Assembly (NCBI GenBank): GCA_025846845.1
Contig: JAOYTL010000024.1
Location: 8,548 to 72,547, forward strand
Direction of reading: 5' to 3'
Length of the DNA stretch: 64,000 bases
Source of the DNA: Alloboseaceae bacterium BT-24-1
GTDB taxonomy: Bacteria > Pseudomonadota > Alphaproteobacteria > Rhizobiales > Beijerinckiaceae
The notes under the pieces are model-generated. The model saw only the letters and a list, made by a program, of their open reading frames with translations, searched no databases and was not told the origin of the DNA. Position numbers and translations under genes: made by a program. Positions 36,838 to 45,446 of this stretch are shown here, in pieces. Positions within the stretch are counted from its first letter, which is position 1. The number at the start of each line of letters is the position of its first letter.

Positions 36838-37434
36838 TTGTCCTCCCCCTTGCGCACTTCCGGACTGCTGCTCGCGCTCGCCCATCTGCCGGGCCCGCGC
36901 ATTGCTGTCCGCGACATCGTCGCAGCGTTGCGAGATCGGGCCTATGCCTTGCTGGTGGTGCTGCTCGGCCTGCCGAATTGCCTGCCGATGCCGCCGCCGA
37001 TCCCGCTGGTCTGCGGCCTGGTCCTCGCTTTCGTCGCCGCACAGATGCTGATGGCCCGCGCCACGCCCTGGCTGCCGCAGCGGCTGCTCAACCGCAGCAT
37101 CGCCCAGGCCGATCTCGCCCGTGCCGTTCAGCGTGCCCTGCCGCCGCTGGTCCGGCTCGAGCGCTTCTCGAAGTCGCGACTGACCATGCTCGGAGGCCCG
37201 TTTGCACTGCCGGTGCTCGGCGCTGTGCTGCTGATCCTGGCGCTCGGACTGATCGTCGCGGCGCCGTTCATCGGCCAGATTCCGCTCGGGCTCGCGGTCT
37301 GCCTGGTCGGGCTCGGCCTGGTCGAGCGCGACGGTGTCCTGATCATCGTCGGCGCGGTGGTCGGCGCGATCGGCCTCGCCCTGTCGGCGGGCTTCGCCTA
37401 TGCGCTGGTGAGCTGGCTGGCGAGCTTCTTCTGA
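36838..37434 (+). CDS. ExoD family membrane protein
   Basis: This is a protein of about 198 residues with four to five hydrophobic helices and the ExoD motifs VLLGLPNCLPMPPPIPLVCG and LPQRLLNRSIA. ExoD was linked to exopolysaccharide production and symbiosis in Sinorhizobium, but its biochemical role is unsettled. No ATG lies at a suitable place; TTG 36838 or TTG 36850 must serve as start, with only a weak ribosome site (GGCGAG). No other polysaccharide gene is adjacent. Confidence 0.82.
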   Translation: MSSPLRTSGLLLALAHLPGPRIAVRDIVAALRDRAYALLVVLLGLPNCLPMPPPIPLVCGLVLAFVAAQMLMARATPWLPQRLLNRSIAQADLARAVQRALPPLVRLERFSKSRLTMLGGPFALPVLGAVLLILALGLIVAAPFIGQIPLGLAVCLVGLGLVERDGVLIIVGAVVGAIGLALSAGFAYALVSWLASFF

Positions 37435-37444
37435 ACCCCGTCGG

Positions 37445-39634
37445 TCAGGCGGCGAGCGCCTCTTCGAATGGCTGGTCGAGTGTCAGCAGCCGGTCGATCT
37501 CTTCGGGTGGAACGGCCTTCGAGAACAGGAAGCCTTGCAGCTCGTGGCAGCCGATCGCTTGCAGGAAGCGGTGCTGCTCGGCGGTCTCGACGCCTTCCGC
37601 GCAGACGCGCAGGCCGAGCGCCCGGCCGAGATGGACGACGGAATGGACGAGGATCGCGGATTCGCCCGTCGCTTCCATGTATTCGAGGAAGGACCGGTCG
37701 ATCTTGATCTTGTCGAAGGCAAAGCGGCGCAGATAGATCAGGCTCGAATAGCCGGTGCCGAAATCATCCAGCGCCAGGCTGACGCCGTGGGCGCGCAGGT
37801 CCATCATCGCGGCTTCCGCCGCATCGGCATCCTCGACCACGACGCCCTCTGTCAGTTCGAGCTCGAGCCGGTCGGGGTCGAAGCCGGTTTCATCGAGGAT
37901 GCGGATCACGCTGGCGACGAAATCCTTGTGACGGAACTGGATCGGCGAGACGTTGACCGCAAGCTTGATCCCGGACCATTGCCGAGCCTGCTCGCAGGCG
38001 CGGCGCAGCACCCATTCGCTGAGCGGAACGATCAGTCCGCGTTCCTCGGCGATGCCGATGAATTCGGATGGCGGTATCAATCCATGCTCGGGATGTGGCC
38101 AGCGCACCAGCGCCTCGACGCCGATGATGCTTGTGCCGTCGATCGAGACCTGCGGCTGATAGTGCAGCAGCAACTGGTCGCGAGCGATCGCGTTGCGCAG
38201 ATCCTCCTCGACCATCCGCTTGAGCTGCAGCGCCCGGTTCATCTGCGGTTCGAAGAAAGAATAACGGTTCCGGCCTTCGTTCTTCGCCTGGTAAAGCGCG
38301 GTGTCGGCGAGGCGTAACAGCACGCTGCGGTCGGCTCCGTCCTGCGGTGCGTGGGCGATGCCGATCGAACAGCCGATGGTGACGGCGACGCCGCCGATCT
38401 CGAAGGGGGTGGTCAGCGCATCGAGAATGCGCTGACCCAGCGTGGCGCTGGCGTTCGGCGCGGCCATATGTGTCTGGATGATGCCGAACTCGTCGCCACC
38501 GAGGCGGGCGACAGTGTCGCCGACACGCAAGATCGTGGTCAGGCGGTTGGCGACCTGACGGATCAGTTCGTCGCCGGCATTGTGGCCGTAGGTGTCGTTC
38601 ACCGCCTTGAAGCGGTCGAGGTCGAGCATCAGCACCGCGAGCGCGCTCTTGGTCCGGCCGAGCTGGGCGAGTTCCTGATCGAGCCGGAGATCGAAGGTCC
38701 GGCGGTTGGGCAGGCCGGAAAGCTCGTCCTGACCGGCGAGGCGCTGGATCTGGCTCTCGCGCGATGCGATCTGCTGGGCGGCAATGCGCAGGCGATGCAG
38801 GACATAGGCGAACAGCGCGACGAAAAGGATGCCGACCGCGCCCAGCGCCCAGGCGAATTGGCCGATCATCGCGTCCCCGGGGCGCTCCGGCGTCCAGCTC
38901 AGCCAGGCGCGCACCGCACCGTCGGGGGAGGAGATGTCGCGCCGCCGCAATGGATCGGCCGGCCGCTCGGTCACGATCTCCAGTCCGGGGACACGATAGC
39001 GCGTGCCGAGCTCATCGAGCTGAGCCTGGACGACCTTGCGATAACCGACGATGAACGCGGCTGTCTGGGGGCCGCCTTCCTGGCGGGCGATCTGTTCAGG
39101 CGTACGCAGATCGGCGGCGATGACCCCGAATGTGCTGGTTCCCTCATGCACCAACAGGGCTCTCACCGGGCCGGTTCCGATACCGAGCGATCCTGCCGGC
39201 ACGGTGCCGCCGGGCAGATCGGGCCTCAGCCTCAACAAGGCATCGTAGCCGGCCTGCGTCCCGGTCTCCCGCTGCTCGACACCCGCCAGTACACGGCCCG
39301 AGGCGGTGACCAGATAAGTGCCGTCGAAGTCGAGGAAACGATTGCTCAGCTGGGCAAAGGCCCATTGCAGGGTGGCGTTCGGCAGCATGCTGTTGAGGAT
39401 CGGCTGCAATACGCCGGCGGCTTGCAGATTCTCGAAGCGCAGGCGGCGCAGATGCACCTGTGTTGCGAGTGCGGCCTCGACGCGGTCGCGTTGCCGGGCC
39501 GTCTCGATCTGGTTGGCGTTGCTGACCATTGCGAACATCACGCCGAGAACGGCCGCCAGCACGAGAGCGAACGCACAGGCCAGCGTCGCCAGCGTGCGGG
39601 TCAGCATGCGCGCCGACGATTCGATGTTCGTCAT
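37445..39634 (-). CDS. CHASE4-like/GGDEF/EAL membrane protein for cyclic-di-GMP turnover
   Basis: This is a 729-residue inner-membrane signalling protein. It has a transmembrane helix near residues 15-35, a periplasmic region of about 230 residues resembling CHASE4, and a second helix near 270-292. Then come a GGDEF domain (RLGGDEF near residue 380, intact) and an EAL domain (VEALVRW near 505, DDFGTGYSSL later, intact). Both enzyme motifs are complete, so it could make and degrade cyclic-di-GMP. ATG 39634 is used; a TTG six codons upstream is in frame. It is a single gene. Confidence 0.92.
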   Translation of the reverse strand: MTNIESSARMLTRTLATLACAFALVLAAVLGVMFAMVSNANQIETARQRDRVEAALATQVHLRRLRFENLQAAGVLQPILNSMLPNATLQWAFAQLSNRFLDFDGTYLVTASGRVLAGVEQRETGTQAGYDALLRLRPDLPGGTVPAGSLGIGTGPVRALLVHEGTSTFGVIAADLRTPEQIARQEGGPQTAAFIVGYRKVVQAQLDELGTRYRVPGLEIVTERPADPLRRRDISSPDGAVRAWLSWTPERPGDAMIGQFAWALGAVGILFVALFAYVLHRLRIAAQQIASRESQIQRLAGQDELSGLPNRRTFDLRLDQELAQLGRTKSALAVLMLDLDRFKAVNDTYGHNAGDELIRQVANRLTTILRVGDTVARLGGDEFGIIQTHMAAPNASATLGQRILDALTTPFEIGGVAVTIGCSIGIAHAPQDGADRSVLLRLADTALYQAKNEGRNRYSFFEPQMNRALQLKRMVEEDLRNAIARDQLLLHYQPQVSIDGTSIIGVEALVRWPHPEHGLIPPSEFIGIAEERGLIVPLSEWVLRRACEQARQWSGIKLAVNVSPIQFRHKDFVASVIRILDETGFDPDRLELELTEGVVVEDADAAEAAMMDLRAHGVSLALDDFGTGYSSLIYLRRFAFDKIKIDRSFLEYMEATGESAILVHSVVHLGRALGLRVCAEGVETAEQHRFLQAIGCHELQGFLFSKAVPPEEIDRLLTLDQPFEEALAA

Positions 39635-39777
39635 CTTAACGAGAGTCGGCAAAGGCCCTGACCTGTGGCGGCACGCTAGCGGCGGACCTTGACAGGGGAA
39701 TCTTGCTATCCGGTTTCCGACGACGCCGAGAAATCAGCGAAGTTGCATTTCTTTCGGCCTGCACCAACTCGTCGGTG

Positions 39778-40527
39778 CTACTCGCCGGCAGGCTCATAGG
39801 GCGGACGCGGAATCGCCATATGGGCGGCGCGGAGCGCTGCCGACCAGCGTTCGCGCAGATCGTGGAAGTAGGGTTCGCCGGCTTCGATCCTGCGGTTGAG
39901 CTCGGGCGCAGCCGCGTCGCGCCGGAGCACGATCAGATCGATCGGCAGGCCGACGCCGAGATTGGAGCGCATGGTCGAGTCCATTGAGATCAGCCCGACC
40001 TTGAGCGCGTCGTAGAGATGGCTCTTGAAGGTGACGGCACGATCGAGGATCGGCTTGCCGTATTTGTGCTCGCCGATCTGCAGGAATGGCGCGTCGATGC
40101 CGCATTCGATGAAGTTGCCGGCCGAATAGACCATGAAGAGCCGCATCGGCTGGCCCTGGATCTGGCCGCCGAACAGAAACGACATGTCGAACTTGACGCC
40201 GGCATCACGCAGCGCCTCGCCATCGGTCTCGCGCACGAGACGGACCGCCCGGCCGACGAGCTGCGCGGCGCGGAACATCGAGGAGACGTTCTGCAGGGTC
40301 TCCGGCTCGCCGGTCTCCGGGTGAGGCACGCCCTCGTGCAGCAGGCTGACGACCGATTGGGTGACGGAGAGGTTGCCGGCGGTGGCGAGCGCCATCGTCC
40401 GCTCGCCCGGCCAGGAGAAGACGTGCAGCTTGCGGAAGGTCGAGATGTCGTCAAGCCCGGCATTGGTGCGGGTGTCGGCGATCATCACGAGCCCGTCCTG
40501 GACGAGGATGCCGGCGCAATAGGTCAC
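39778..40527 (-). CDS. Anbu proteasome-like peptidase (GTG start)
   Basis: This is a 249-residue protein of the Anbu (HslV/20S-like, Ntn-hydrolase) family. GTG 40527 with GGAG seven bases upstream gives MTYCAG; after Met removal Thr1 would be the nucleophile, with D17 (IADTR) and K32 (RKLH) as the other proteasome-type residues. VYSAGNFIECG is typical of Anbu. Anbu genes usually sit with transglutaminase-like, alpha-E and ATP-grasp genes, which are present at 43553-46862, but two foreign-looking genes lie in between here. Confidence 0.9.
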   Translation of the reverse strand: MTYCAGILVQDGLVMIADTRTNAGLDDISTFRKLHVFSWPGERTMALATAGNLSVTQSVVSLLHEGVPHPETGEPETLQNVSSMFRAAQLVGRAVRLVRETDGEALRDAGVKFDMSFLFGGQIQGQPMRLFMVYSAGNFIECGIDAPFLQIGEHKYGKPILDRAVTFKSHLYDALKVGLISMDSTMRSNLGVGLPIDLIVLRRDAAAPELNRRIEAGEPYFHDLRERWSAALRAAHMAIPRPPYEPAGE

Positions 40528-40713
40528 GACTTGTCTCCGCAGCTCGCCGGTACGGCGTGCGAGGCTGGTATCAGGACGCCATGACAGCGACAATGCGATC
40601 CCGGCTTGCCGCGATCATAACCACCGCAGCATTCCGGCGTGTGTTTTATGGAAGAATCGCTTCGGATACGAATCACATAGACTGGGCGCATTCCCTGGGA
40701 GGCGGAGCGGACA

Positions 40714-41463
40714 TTGCTGCTAGAGAAGTGGTACGGCGACTGGATATCTCCGGAAGGCCCCCATGTTCTGTACAGCGCATCGCTCTCTCTTGGCCCCTTT
40801 GCGGTGTCATTCGATGGAGGTTATGCGCCTAACCGACCAGCGCGCGGACGCTTTCGTTCCGGCAGAGAGCCTCTTCCGATATTGGTTGACGGCACACTGA
40901 GGTGGCCGGTGGATGATGGAGTGGTCGTGTGGGAAGCGGCGGCGCCCCGCGCTATGACGCTGGGCGCGATCAATCGTGGCGCCGTGACTTGGGACGTAGT
41001 CGTCCCGGCAGGCAGAGTGTCCGGGCCCGGACTCCCCCCTGGACAGATCGGGTATGCCGAGCGGCTTGTTCTGCGGGTCGCCCCGTGGCGCCTGGGGATT
41101 GAAACCCTGCGATGGGGCCGCTTCTGTGGCCGCACGTCGTCGCTAGCCTGGGTCGAGTGGGTGGGCATGGACCCCGTGGCGGCCTCGCTACTGGACGGCC
41201 GTCCAGCTTGTCTTCACGAGGCCTCGCTCGAACGCGTCGTCGTCGACGACGTGGAATTGGTGATGGAGACCGCCCGGCCTTTCGTTGAGTGCGCGCTCGG
41301 CGATGGCTTGCTCCGCAACATGCCATGGCCCAGCCGCATCATGCCGCACGCCTTCCTGTCCGGTCATGAACGGAAATATGCGGGACGCGGCCTGCTACGC
41401 CGGGAAGGTCGTGCTCCGGAAGAAGGCCAGGTGCTGTTTGAGGAGGTCTGCTGGTCGCGATGA
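40714..41463 (+). CDS. Unrecognised 249-residue protein, faintly lipocalin/CrtC-like
   Basis: I do not recognise this protein with confidence. It starts at TTG 40714, supported by GGAGGCGGAG upstream, and has no signal peptide or membrane helix. It is rich in aromatic and beta-prone segments: EKWYGDW near the start, APWRLGIETLRWGRFCGRTSSLAWVEWVG in the middle, and YAGRGLLRREGRAPEEGQVLFEEVCW at the end. That pattern faintly recalls the AttH/carotenoid 1,2-hydratase lipocalin-like fold. Its stop overlaps the start of the next gene (ATGA), so it is coupled to a putative lipid-modifying fusion enzyme and may bind or process a hydrophobic substrate. The 186 bases before it hold only a possible promoter. 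Confidence 0.6.
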   Translation: MLLEKWYGDWISPEGPHVLYSASLSLGPFAVSFDGGYAPNRPARGRFRSGREPLPILVDGTLRWPVDDGVVVWEAAAPRAMTLGAINRGAVTWDVVVPAGRVSGPGLPPGQIGYAERLVLRVAPWRLGIETLRWGRFCGRTSSLAWVEWVGMDPVAASLLDGRPACLHEASLERVVVDDVELVMETARPFVECALGDGLLRNMPWPSRIMPHAFLSGHERKYAGRGLLRREGRAPEEGQVLFEEVCWSR

Positions 41464-43508
41464 ACCCGGTCCTCGGTAAGACCCTTTATGGGGCGTTGTT
41501 TACAATTGCATGGCCTGGCGCCCTGGCGCTCTTTGCCGCCAGACTCGACGCGTTGGGTTTCGTAACGTGGCCAATCCCATTTCCACGCTGGGTTTGGATT
41601 TGCCTTTGTCTGCCTGGGGCGGCCCTCATGGCCTCGGCAATGCTCGTGCTCGTGCGGCATGGCGAGGGCCTTCCCATGAACGCCTATCCGACGAAGCGAC
41701 TCGTTACAGGGGCAATCTACCGCTGGATGGCGCACCCGATCTATGTGGGGTTCGTCCTTTGCGTGCTCGGCGTGTCGGTCCTTGCAGAATCGCGTGGAGG
41801 TTTCTGGTTCGCTGCACCGCTCGCGGGCCTGGCCGCGGCGGCCCTCGTCGCCGGATGGGAGGGGCCGGCGCTGCGAGCCCGATTTGGGCAACGTCCCCGT
41901 CCGCCGATGCTCGGCTTGCCGGCCGAGGGGGGCGGGCGGGTCACCTTGGCCAAGCGCATATGGATTTGCGTTGCAACACTAGGTGCTTGGTCCGTCGCAT
42001 ACACACTCTTGGCGACGATGCCGGTTCCATCCGGGGCAGCCTCGCTGGATACGGTCCTCGATGGCCATCTGCCCCGATCCGCCGTGGCCGTGTGGGTCTA
42101 CTCGCTCGCCTATCTCTACGCCTTGGCTGGTCCCATCGCTCTGGTAACCGGTGCCGAGCTGAGGCGCTTCTTCGCGTCGGCTTGGGTAATCAATGTTGTC
42201 GGCTTCGCCATCATGCTCCTTCTGCCGGGCTTGCACGCTTTCCCGCCGAATTCCTATGAGGGCACTACCGGCTGGTTGATGGACCTGAACCAGACTATCG
42301 ATGCGCCATGGCTCGCATTCCCGTCGTTCCATGTTGCATGGACGGCTCTTTCCACCGCCTGCCTGGCGCATCGCTGGCCGAAATGGCGGCCCATTTGGGC
42401 TGCGGCGACTCTGGCGGTGGCCTTCTCATGCCTTGCTACCGGGGCACATGCTCTGGTGGATGTCGTCGGTGGATATGTTCTGGCGGTGGCCGCCTGGAAA
42501 CATGCTCAGATCTGGGCGGCTTTAGTGCGCGCGAGCGAGCGCCTGTCGAACTCGCTGACATTGGTCGAAATCGGTCCGGTACGCGTCTTGAGCCATGCCG
42601 TCTGGAGCTGGGTTGCGGCGTTTGCGGCTATCCTCACGGTCGTTCTCCTCGCCGGGCCGGGCGAAGCGCCGCGTGCGTTGGCGGTCTTCCTCGTTGGCGT
42701 CGTCGCAGCAGGCGCTTGGGGGTACTGGCTGGAAGGCGGGACGAGGCTGTCGCGTCCGTTCGGCTATTTCGGTTTCCTGCTGGGGGCTGGCGGATGCCTC
42801 TGCGTGCTCTGGTTCCTCGACCCGGCAAGAGGTGGAACCCTCGCCGCCGCGTTCGCGACCGGGGCGCCGCTCGCGCAGGGCCTCGGCCGAGCGAGGTGCC
42901 TCGTCCAGGGCTGCTGCCACGGTCGGCCGGTGACCGGAGTTCCAGGCATCCGCGTCGTTCATCCGCAGTCCCGCGTGACCCAGCTTGCCGGGCTGGCTTG
43001 TGTCGCCATCCACCCGACTCCCCTCTACTCGGCGCTCGCGAACGCAGCCATCTTCGCAGTCCTGCTCAGACTCTGGTCTGTCCAAGCTCCGGCGGCGCTT
43101 ATCGTCTGCATCTATCTGGTGCTCAGCTCGCTCGCGCGTTTCGTAGAGGAAGAGTTCCGAGGCGAGCCCCAAACGCCGAGCATGGGAAGCCTGAACGTCT
43201 ACCAATGGATGGCTGTAAGCGGCCTTCCGTTGGGGATGGCCGTCATCGCACTGCCGAGCGTCCCACTTCCGGCCGCAGCCGGTGTCTCACTCGCAGCCAT
43301 AGGGGCTGCCGCTGCCGCCGGAACGGTTGCGGCCATTGCGATGAGCGTCGACTTGCCAAGGTCGACTCTGCCCTTCTCGAAGCTTACGGTTTGCGAGGGA
43401 CTGGCCGACCGGTCGGGTAGGCAGGAGCCGGACGTCGAGTATTCCCAACTTTCGGCTCCTGGTGCTCATGTCGGAGACGTTCGGCATGAGCGGCTGGGAG
43501 AGGGGTGA
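41460..43508 (+). CDS. Membrane fusion protein: ICMT/PEMT-like, PAP2-like and Lgt-like domains
   Basis: This is a 682-residue polytopic protein that looks like three lipid enzymes in one chain. Residues 1-145 match isoprenylcysteine/phospholipid methyltransferases (TGAIYRWMAHPIYVG at 83-97, WEGPALRARFGQ). Residues 165-360 match the PAP2/Aur1 family (PSFHVAW at 288-294, GAHALVDVVGGY at 328-339). Residues 410-600 match prolipoprotein diacylglyceryl transferase (GRARCLVQGCCHG at 476-488 with the conserved Arg477, HPTPLYS at 518-524, RFVEEEFRGE near 560). The Lgt His motif HGG is not seen. The polar C-terminal tail is unassigned. It is coupled to the 249-residue gene and sits inside an Anbu cluster. 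Confidence 0.75.
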   Translation: MNPVLGKTLYGALFTIAWPGALALFAARLDALGFVTWPIPFPRWVWICLCLPGAALMASAMLVLVRHGEGLPMNAYPTKRLVTGAIYRWMAHPIYVGFVLCVLGVSVLAESRGGFWFAAPLAGLAAAALVAGWEGPALRARFGQRPRPPMLGLPAEGGGRVTLAKRIWICVATLGAWSVAYTLLATMPVPSGAASLDTVLDGHLPRSAVAVWVYSLAYLYALAGPIALVTGAELRRFFASAWVINVVGFAIMLLLPGLHAFPPNSYEGTTGWLMDLNQTIDAPWLAFPSFHVAWTALSTACLAHRWPKWRPIWAAATLAVAFSCLATGAHALVDVVGGYVLAVAAWKHAQIWAALVRASERLSNSLTLVEIGPVRVLSHAVWSWVAAFAAILTVVLLAGPGEAPRALAVFLVGVVAAGAWGYWLEGGTRLSRPFGYFGFLLGAGGCLCVLWFLDPARGGTLAAAFATGAPLAQGLGRARCLVQGCCHGRPVTGVPGIRVVHPQSRVTQLAGLACVAIHPTPLYSALANAAIFAVLLRLWSVQAPAALIVCIYLVLSSLARFVEEEFRGEPQTPSMGSLNVYQWMAVSGLPLGMAVIALPSVPLPAAAGVSLAAIGAAAAAGTVAAIAMSVDLPRSTLPFSKLTVCEGLADRSGRQEPDVEYSQLSAPGAHVGDVRHERLGEG

Positions 43509-43524
43509 GCCCGCAATAAATCTG

Positions 43525-43545
43525 CCAATCGCTTCGCGCGATTGC
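43525..43545. other. Hairpin between convergent genes
   Basis: GCCAATCGC and GCGATTGCC flank TTC (one mismatch in nine pairs), between the fusion gene and the transglutaminase-like gene that face each other. It has no T-run; it may help stop transcription from one side. Confidence 0.35.
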
Positions 43546-43552
43546 CGTCGGC

Positions 43553-44380
43553 TTACTGCCCTTGGAAGCGCGGCGTGGCGGCCTGGGCACTGACTTCGAC
43601 CAGGAGGCTCTCGCCCTGGCCGCCGGTGCGGGCGCCGCGGACCGGGGCGGCATCGGCATAGTCGAGCCCGGTCGCGACGCGGACATGGGTGTCGATCGGG
43701 CAGAGGCCGTTGGCGCTGTCGAAGCCGATCCAGCCGTAATCGGGCAAATAGACCTCGGCCCAGGCATGGGCGCCGTCGGTGTGGGGCAGGGTGTCCGATG
43801 CAGCAACATAGCCGGAGACATAGCGCGCGGGAGCACCCAAAAGGCGGGCGCAGGTCATGAAGACGTGGGCGACGTCCTGCGGGATGCCTTCGCCGGCCTC
43901 TGCGCAGGCCGCGGCGCCGATGCCGAGATGGTCGGCCGTCGGCACGCAGCGAATCTCGGTGTGGATCGTCTCCAGCAGCGCATGCAGCTTGCTCAGGTCG
44001 CTGCCGTCCCGGCCGGCGGCCTTGTCGGCGAGCGCGCGCAGTGGCTCGTTCGCCTGTGTCAGCCGTGTGTCGCGCATGAAGACGTCGGGCGGAGCCTTCT
44101 CGGTCACGCCCCTGACGACGCCGGCGAGATCGACGGTCTCGACCAGTCCGTTGATCTCGATCGTATAATTCTCGATCGACCCCTCGGCGGTGAAGTCATG
44201 AACGATGTTGCCGAACGGATCCTGCCCGGCATGCAGCCGCCCGTCGATACTGGGCGCGACGCGCCACGACATGACGTGCTGGCCATCATGGTCGCGCGGC
44301 GTCAGCCGCAGCACCTGCCGAAGCTGGCGCACCGGTTCGGCATAGGAATAGGCGATGCTGTGGGAGATCCGGATCCGCAT
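43553..44380 (-). CDS. Transglutaminase-like protein of the Anbu cluster, catalytic Cys replaced
   Basis: This is a 275-residue protein with an N-terminal bacterial transglutaminase-associated region and a transglutaminase-like core. The usual GVCQD nucleophile motif reads GIPQD here, with Pro167 in place of Cys. The following AHVFMTCARLLGAPARYVSGY, the HAWAEVYLP His and the FDSANG Asp are conserved. It is therefore either a non-catalytic peptide-binding relative or uses another residue. It is the third gene of an operon with ATP-grasp and alpha-E, 42 bases after the latter. Confidence 0.85.
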   Translation of the reverse strand: MRIRISHSIAYSYAEPVRQLRQVLRLTPRDHDGQHVMSWRVAPSIDGRLHAGQDPFGNIVHDFTAEGSIENYTIEINGLVETVDLAGVVRGVTEKAPPDVFMRDTRLTQANEPLRALADKAAGRDGSDLSKLHALLETIHTEIRCVPTADHLGIGAAACAEAGEGIPQDVAHVFMTCARLLGAPARYVSGYVAASDTLPHTDGAHAWAEVYLPDYGWIGFDSANGLCPIDTHVRVATGLDYADAAPVRGARTGGQGESLLVEVSAQAATPRFQGQ

Positions 44381-44422
44381 GCGGCAAGCAATCCAAATTC
44401 AGGAGCGGAAGGGAAGCCCTTA

Positions 44423-45361
44423 TTACAGATATTGCTCGACGATGACGTGTCCGAGACGGTTGTTCTCGGTGATGAAGTCCTCGATGAACTCGTGCAGACC
44501 GCGCTGGAGCACGGCCTCGATCGGCGTGTTGGCGAGATTGGTCAGGGTCTTGCGGGCCTGGCGCTGCGCCGGTCCGTGCCGGTTGTAGGCGTCGCCGATC
44601 TGGTCGAGGAAGCGCGAGATGTTCTCGTAGCAGCTGGCCAGCGAGCGCGGCATGCGCCGGTTGAGGATCAGCAGGTCGGCGATCAGCACCGGCTTCACGG
44701 CCTGGCGATAGACCCAGTGATAGGCGGTCAGCGCCGAGACCTCGCGCAGCATCGTGGTCCACTGGAAATAGTCGAGCGAGCCGCCGACCTGTTCGGTCTC
44801 CGGCAGCAGGACATGGTACTTCACGTCGAGGATGCGGGCGGTGTTGTCGGCCCGCTCGACATTCACGCCGAGCCGCGAGAACCAGTAGCCATCGTCGCGC
44901 AGCATGGTGCGGTAGGCCGAGCCGTCGAAGGTCAGCGAGACGTTCTTCACCCAGTCGAGAAAACGGGCGAACTCCTCGCGATCCATGCGCTTGCGTTCGA
45001 AGCGCTGCAGTTCGAGCCAGGCGCCGTTGAGCGCGTCCCACATCTCAGAAGTCAGCGCGGTGCGGACTGCGCGGGCGTTGGAACGGGCGAGCGCGAAGCA
45101 GTTGCGGATCGAGGTGGGATTGTCCGGATTGAAGCTGAGGAAATCGCAGACATTGCGCTCGTTCGCCTCGCCATAGGCCTTGGCGAAGGTCTCCTCGCAG
45201 CCGGCGGTGGCGACGGCGCTCTGCCATTCGGTGCCGGCCCCGCCATAGGCGGAGGGCAAATTGGTCAGGCGCGTGGTGGCGTCGAGGATGCGGGCGAGAT
45301 ACTCGGCCCGCTCCACATAGCGCGAGACCCAGTAGAGACTGTCGGCTGTACGGGAAAGCAT
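44423..45361 (-). CDS. Alpha-E domain protein
   Basis: This is a 312-residue, nearly all-helical protein of the alpha-E (COG2307) family, starting with the typical MLSRTADSLYWVSRYVERAE. The many conserved Glu and Arg residues suggest a metal or nucleotide role, but no activity is established. It lies 85 bases after the ATP-grasp gene, and the transglutaminase-like gene follows. In many bacteria these genes and Anbu travel together in a presumed peptide synthesis or modification system. Confidence 0.92.
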   Translation of the reverse strand: MLSRTADSLYWVSRYVERAEYLARILDATTRLTNLPSAYGGAGTEWQSAVATAGCEETFAKAYGEANERNVCDFLSFNPDNPTSIRNCFALARSNARAVRTALTSEMWDALNGAWLELQRFERKRMDREEFARFLDWVKNVSLTFDGSAYRTMLRDDGYWFSRLGVNVERADNTARILDVKYHVLLPETEQVGGSLDYFQWTTMLREVSALTAYHWVYRQAVKPVLIADLLILNRRMPRSLASCYENISRFLDQIGDAYNRHGPAQRQARKTLTNLANTPIEAVLQRGLHEFIEDFITENNRLGHVIVEQYL

Positions 45362-45446
45362 GATCAGGTCCGGTCTTCTGGCATGAAGCGGTTCGCGCGG
45401 GCGCTCGGGTTGCGCAAGGGGCTGGATCGAAGGCGCTCCCGCTCGC

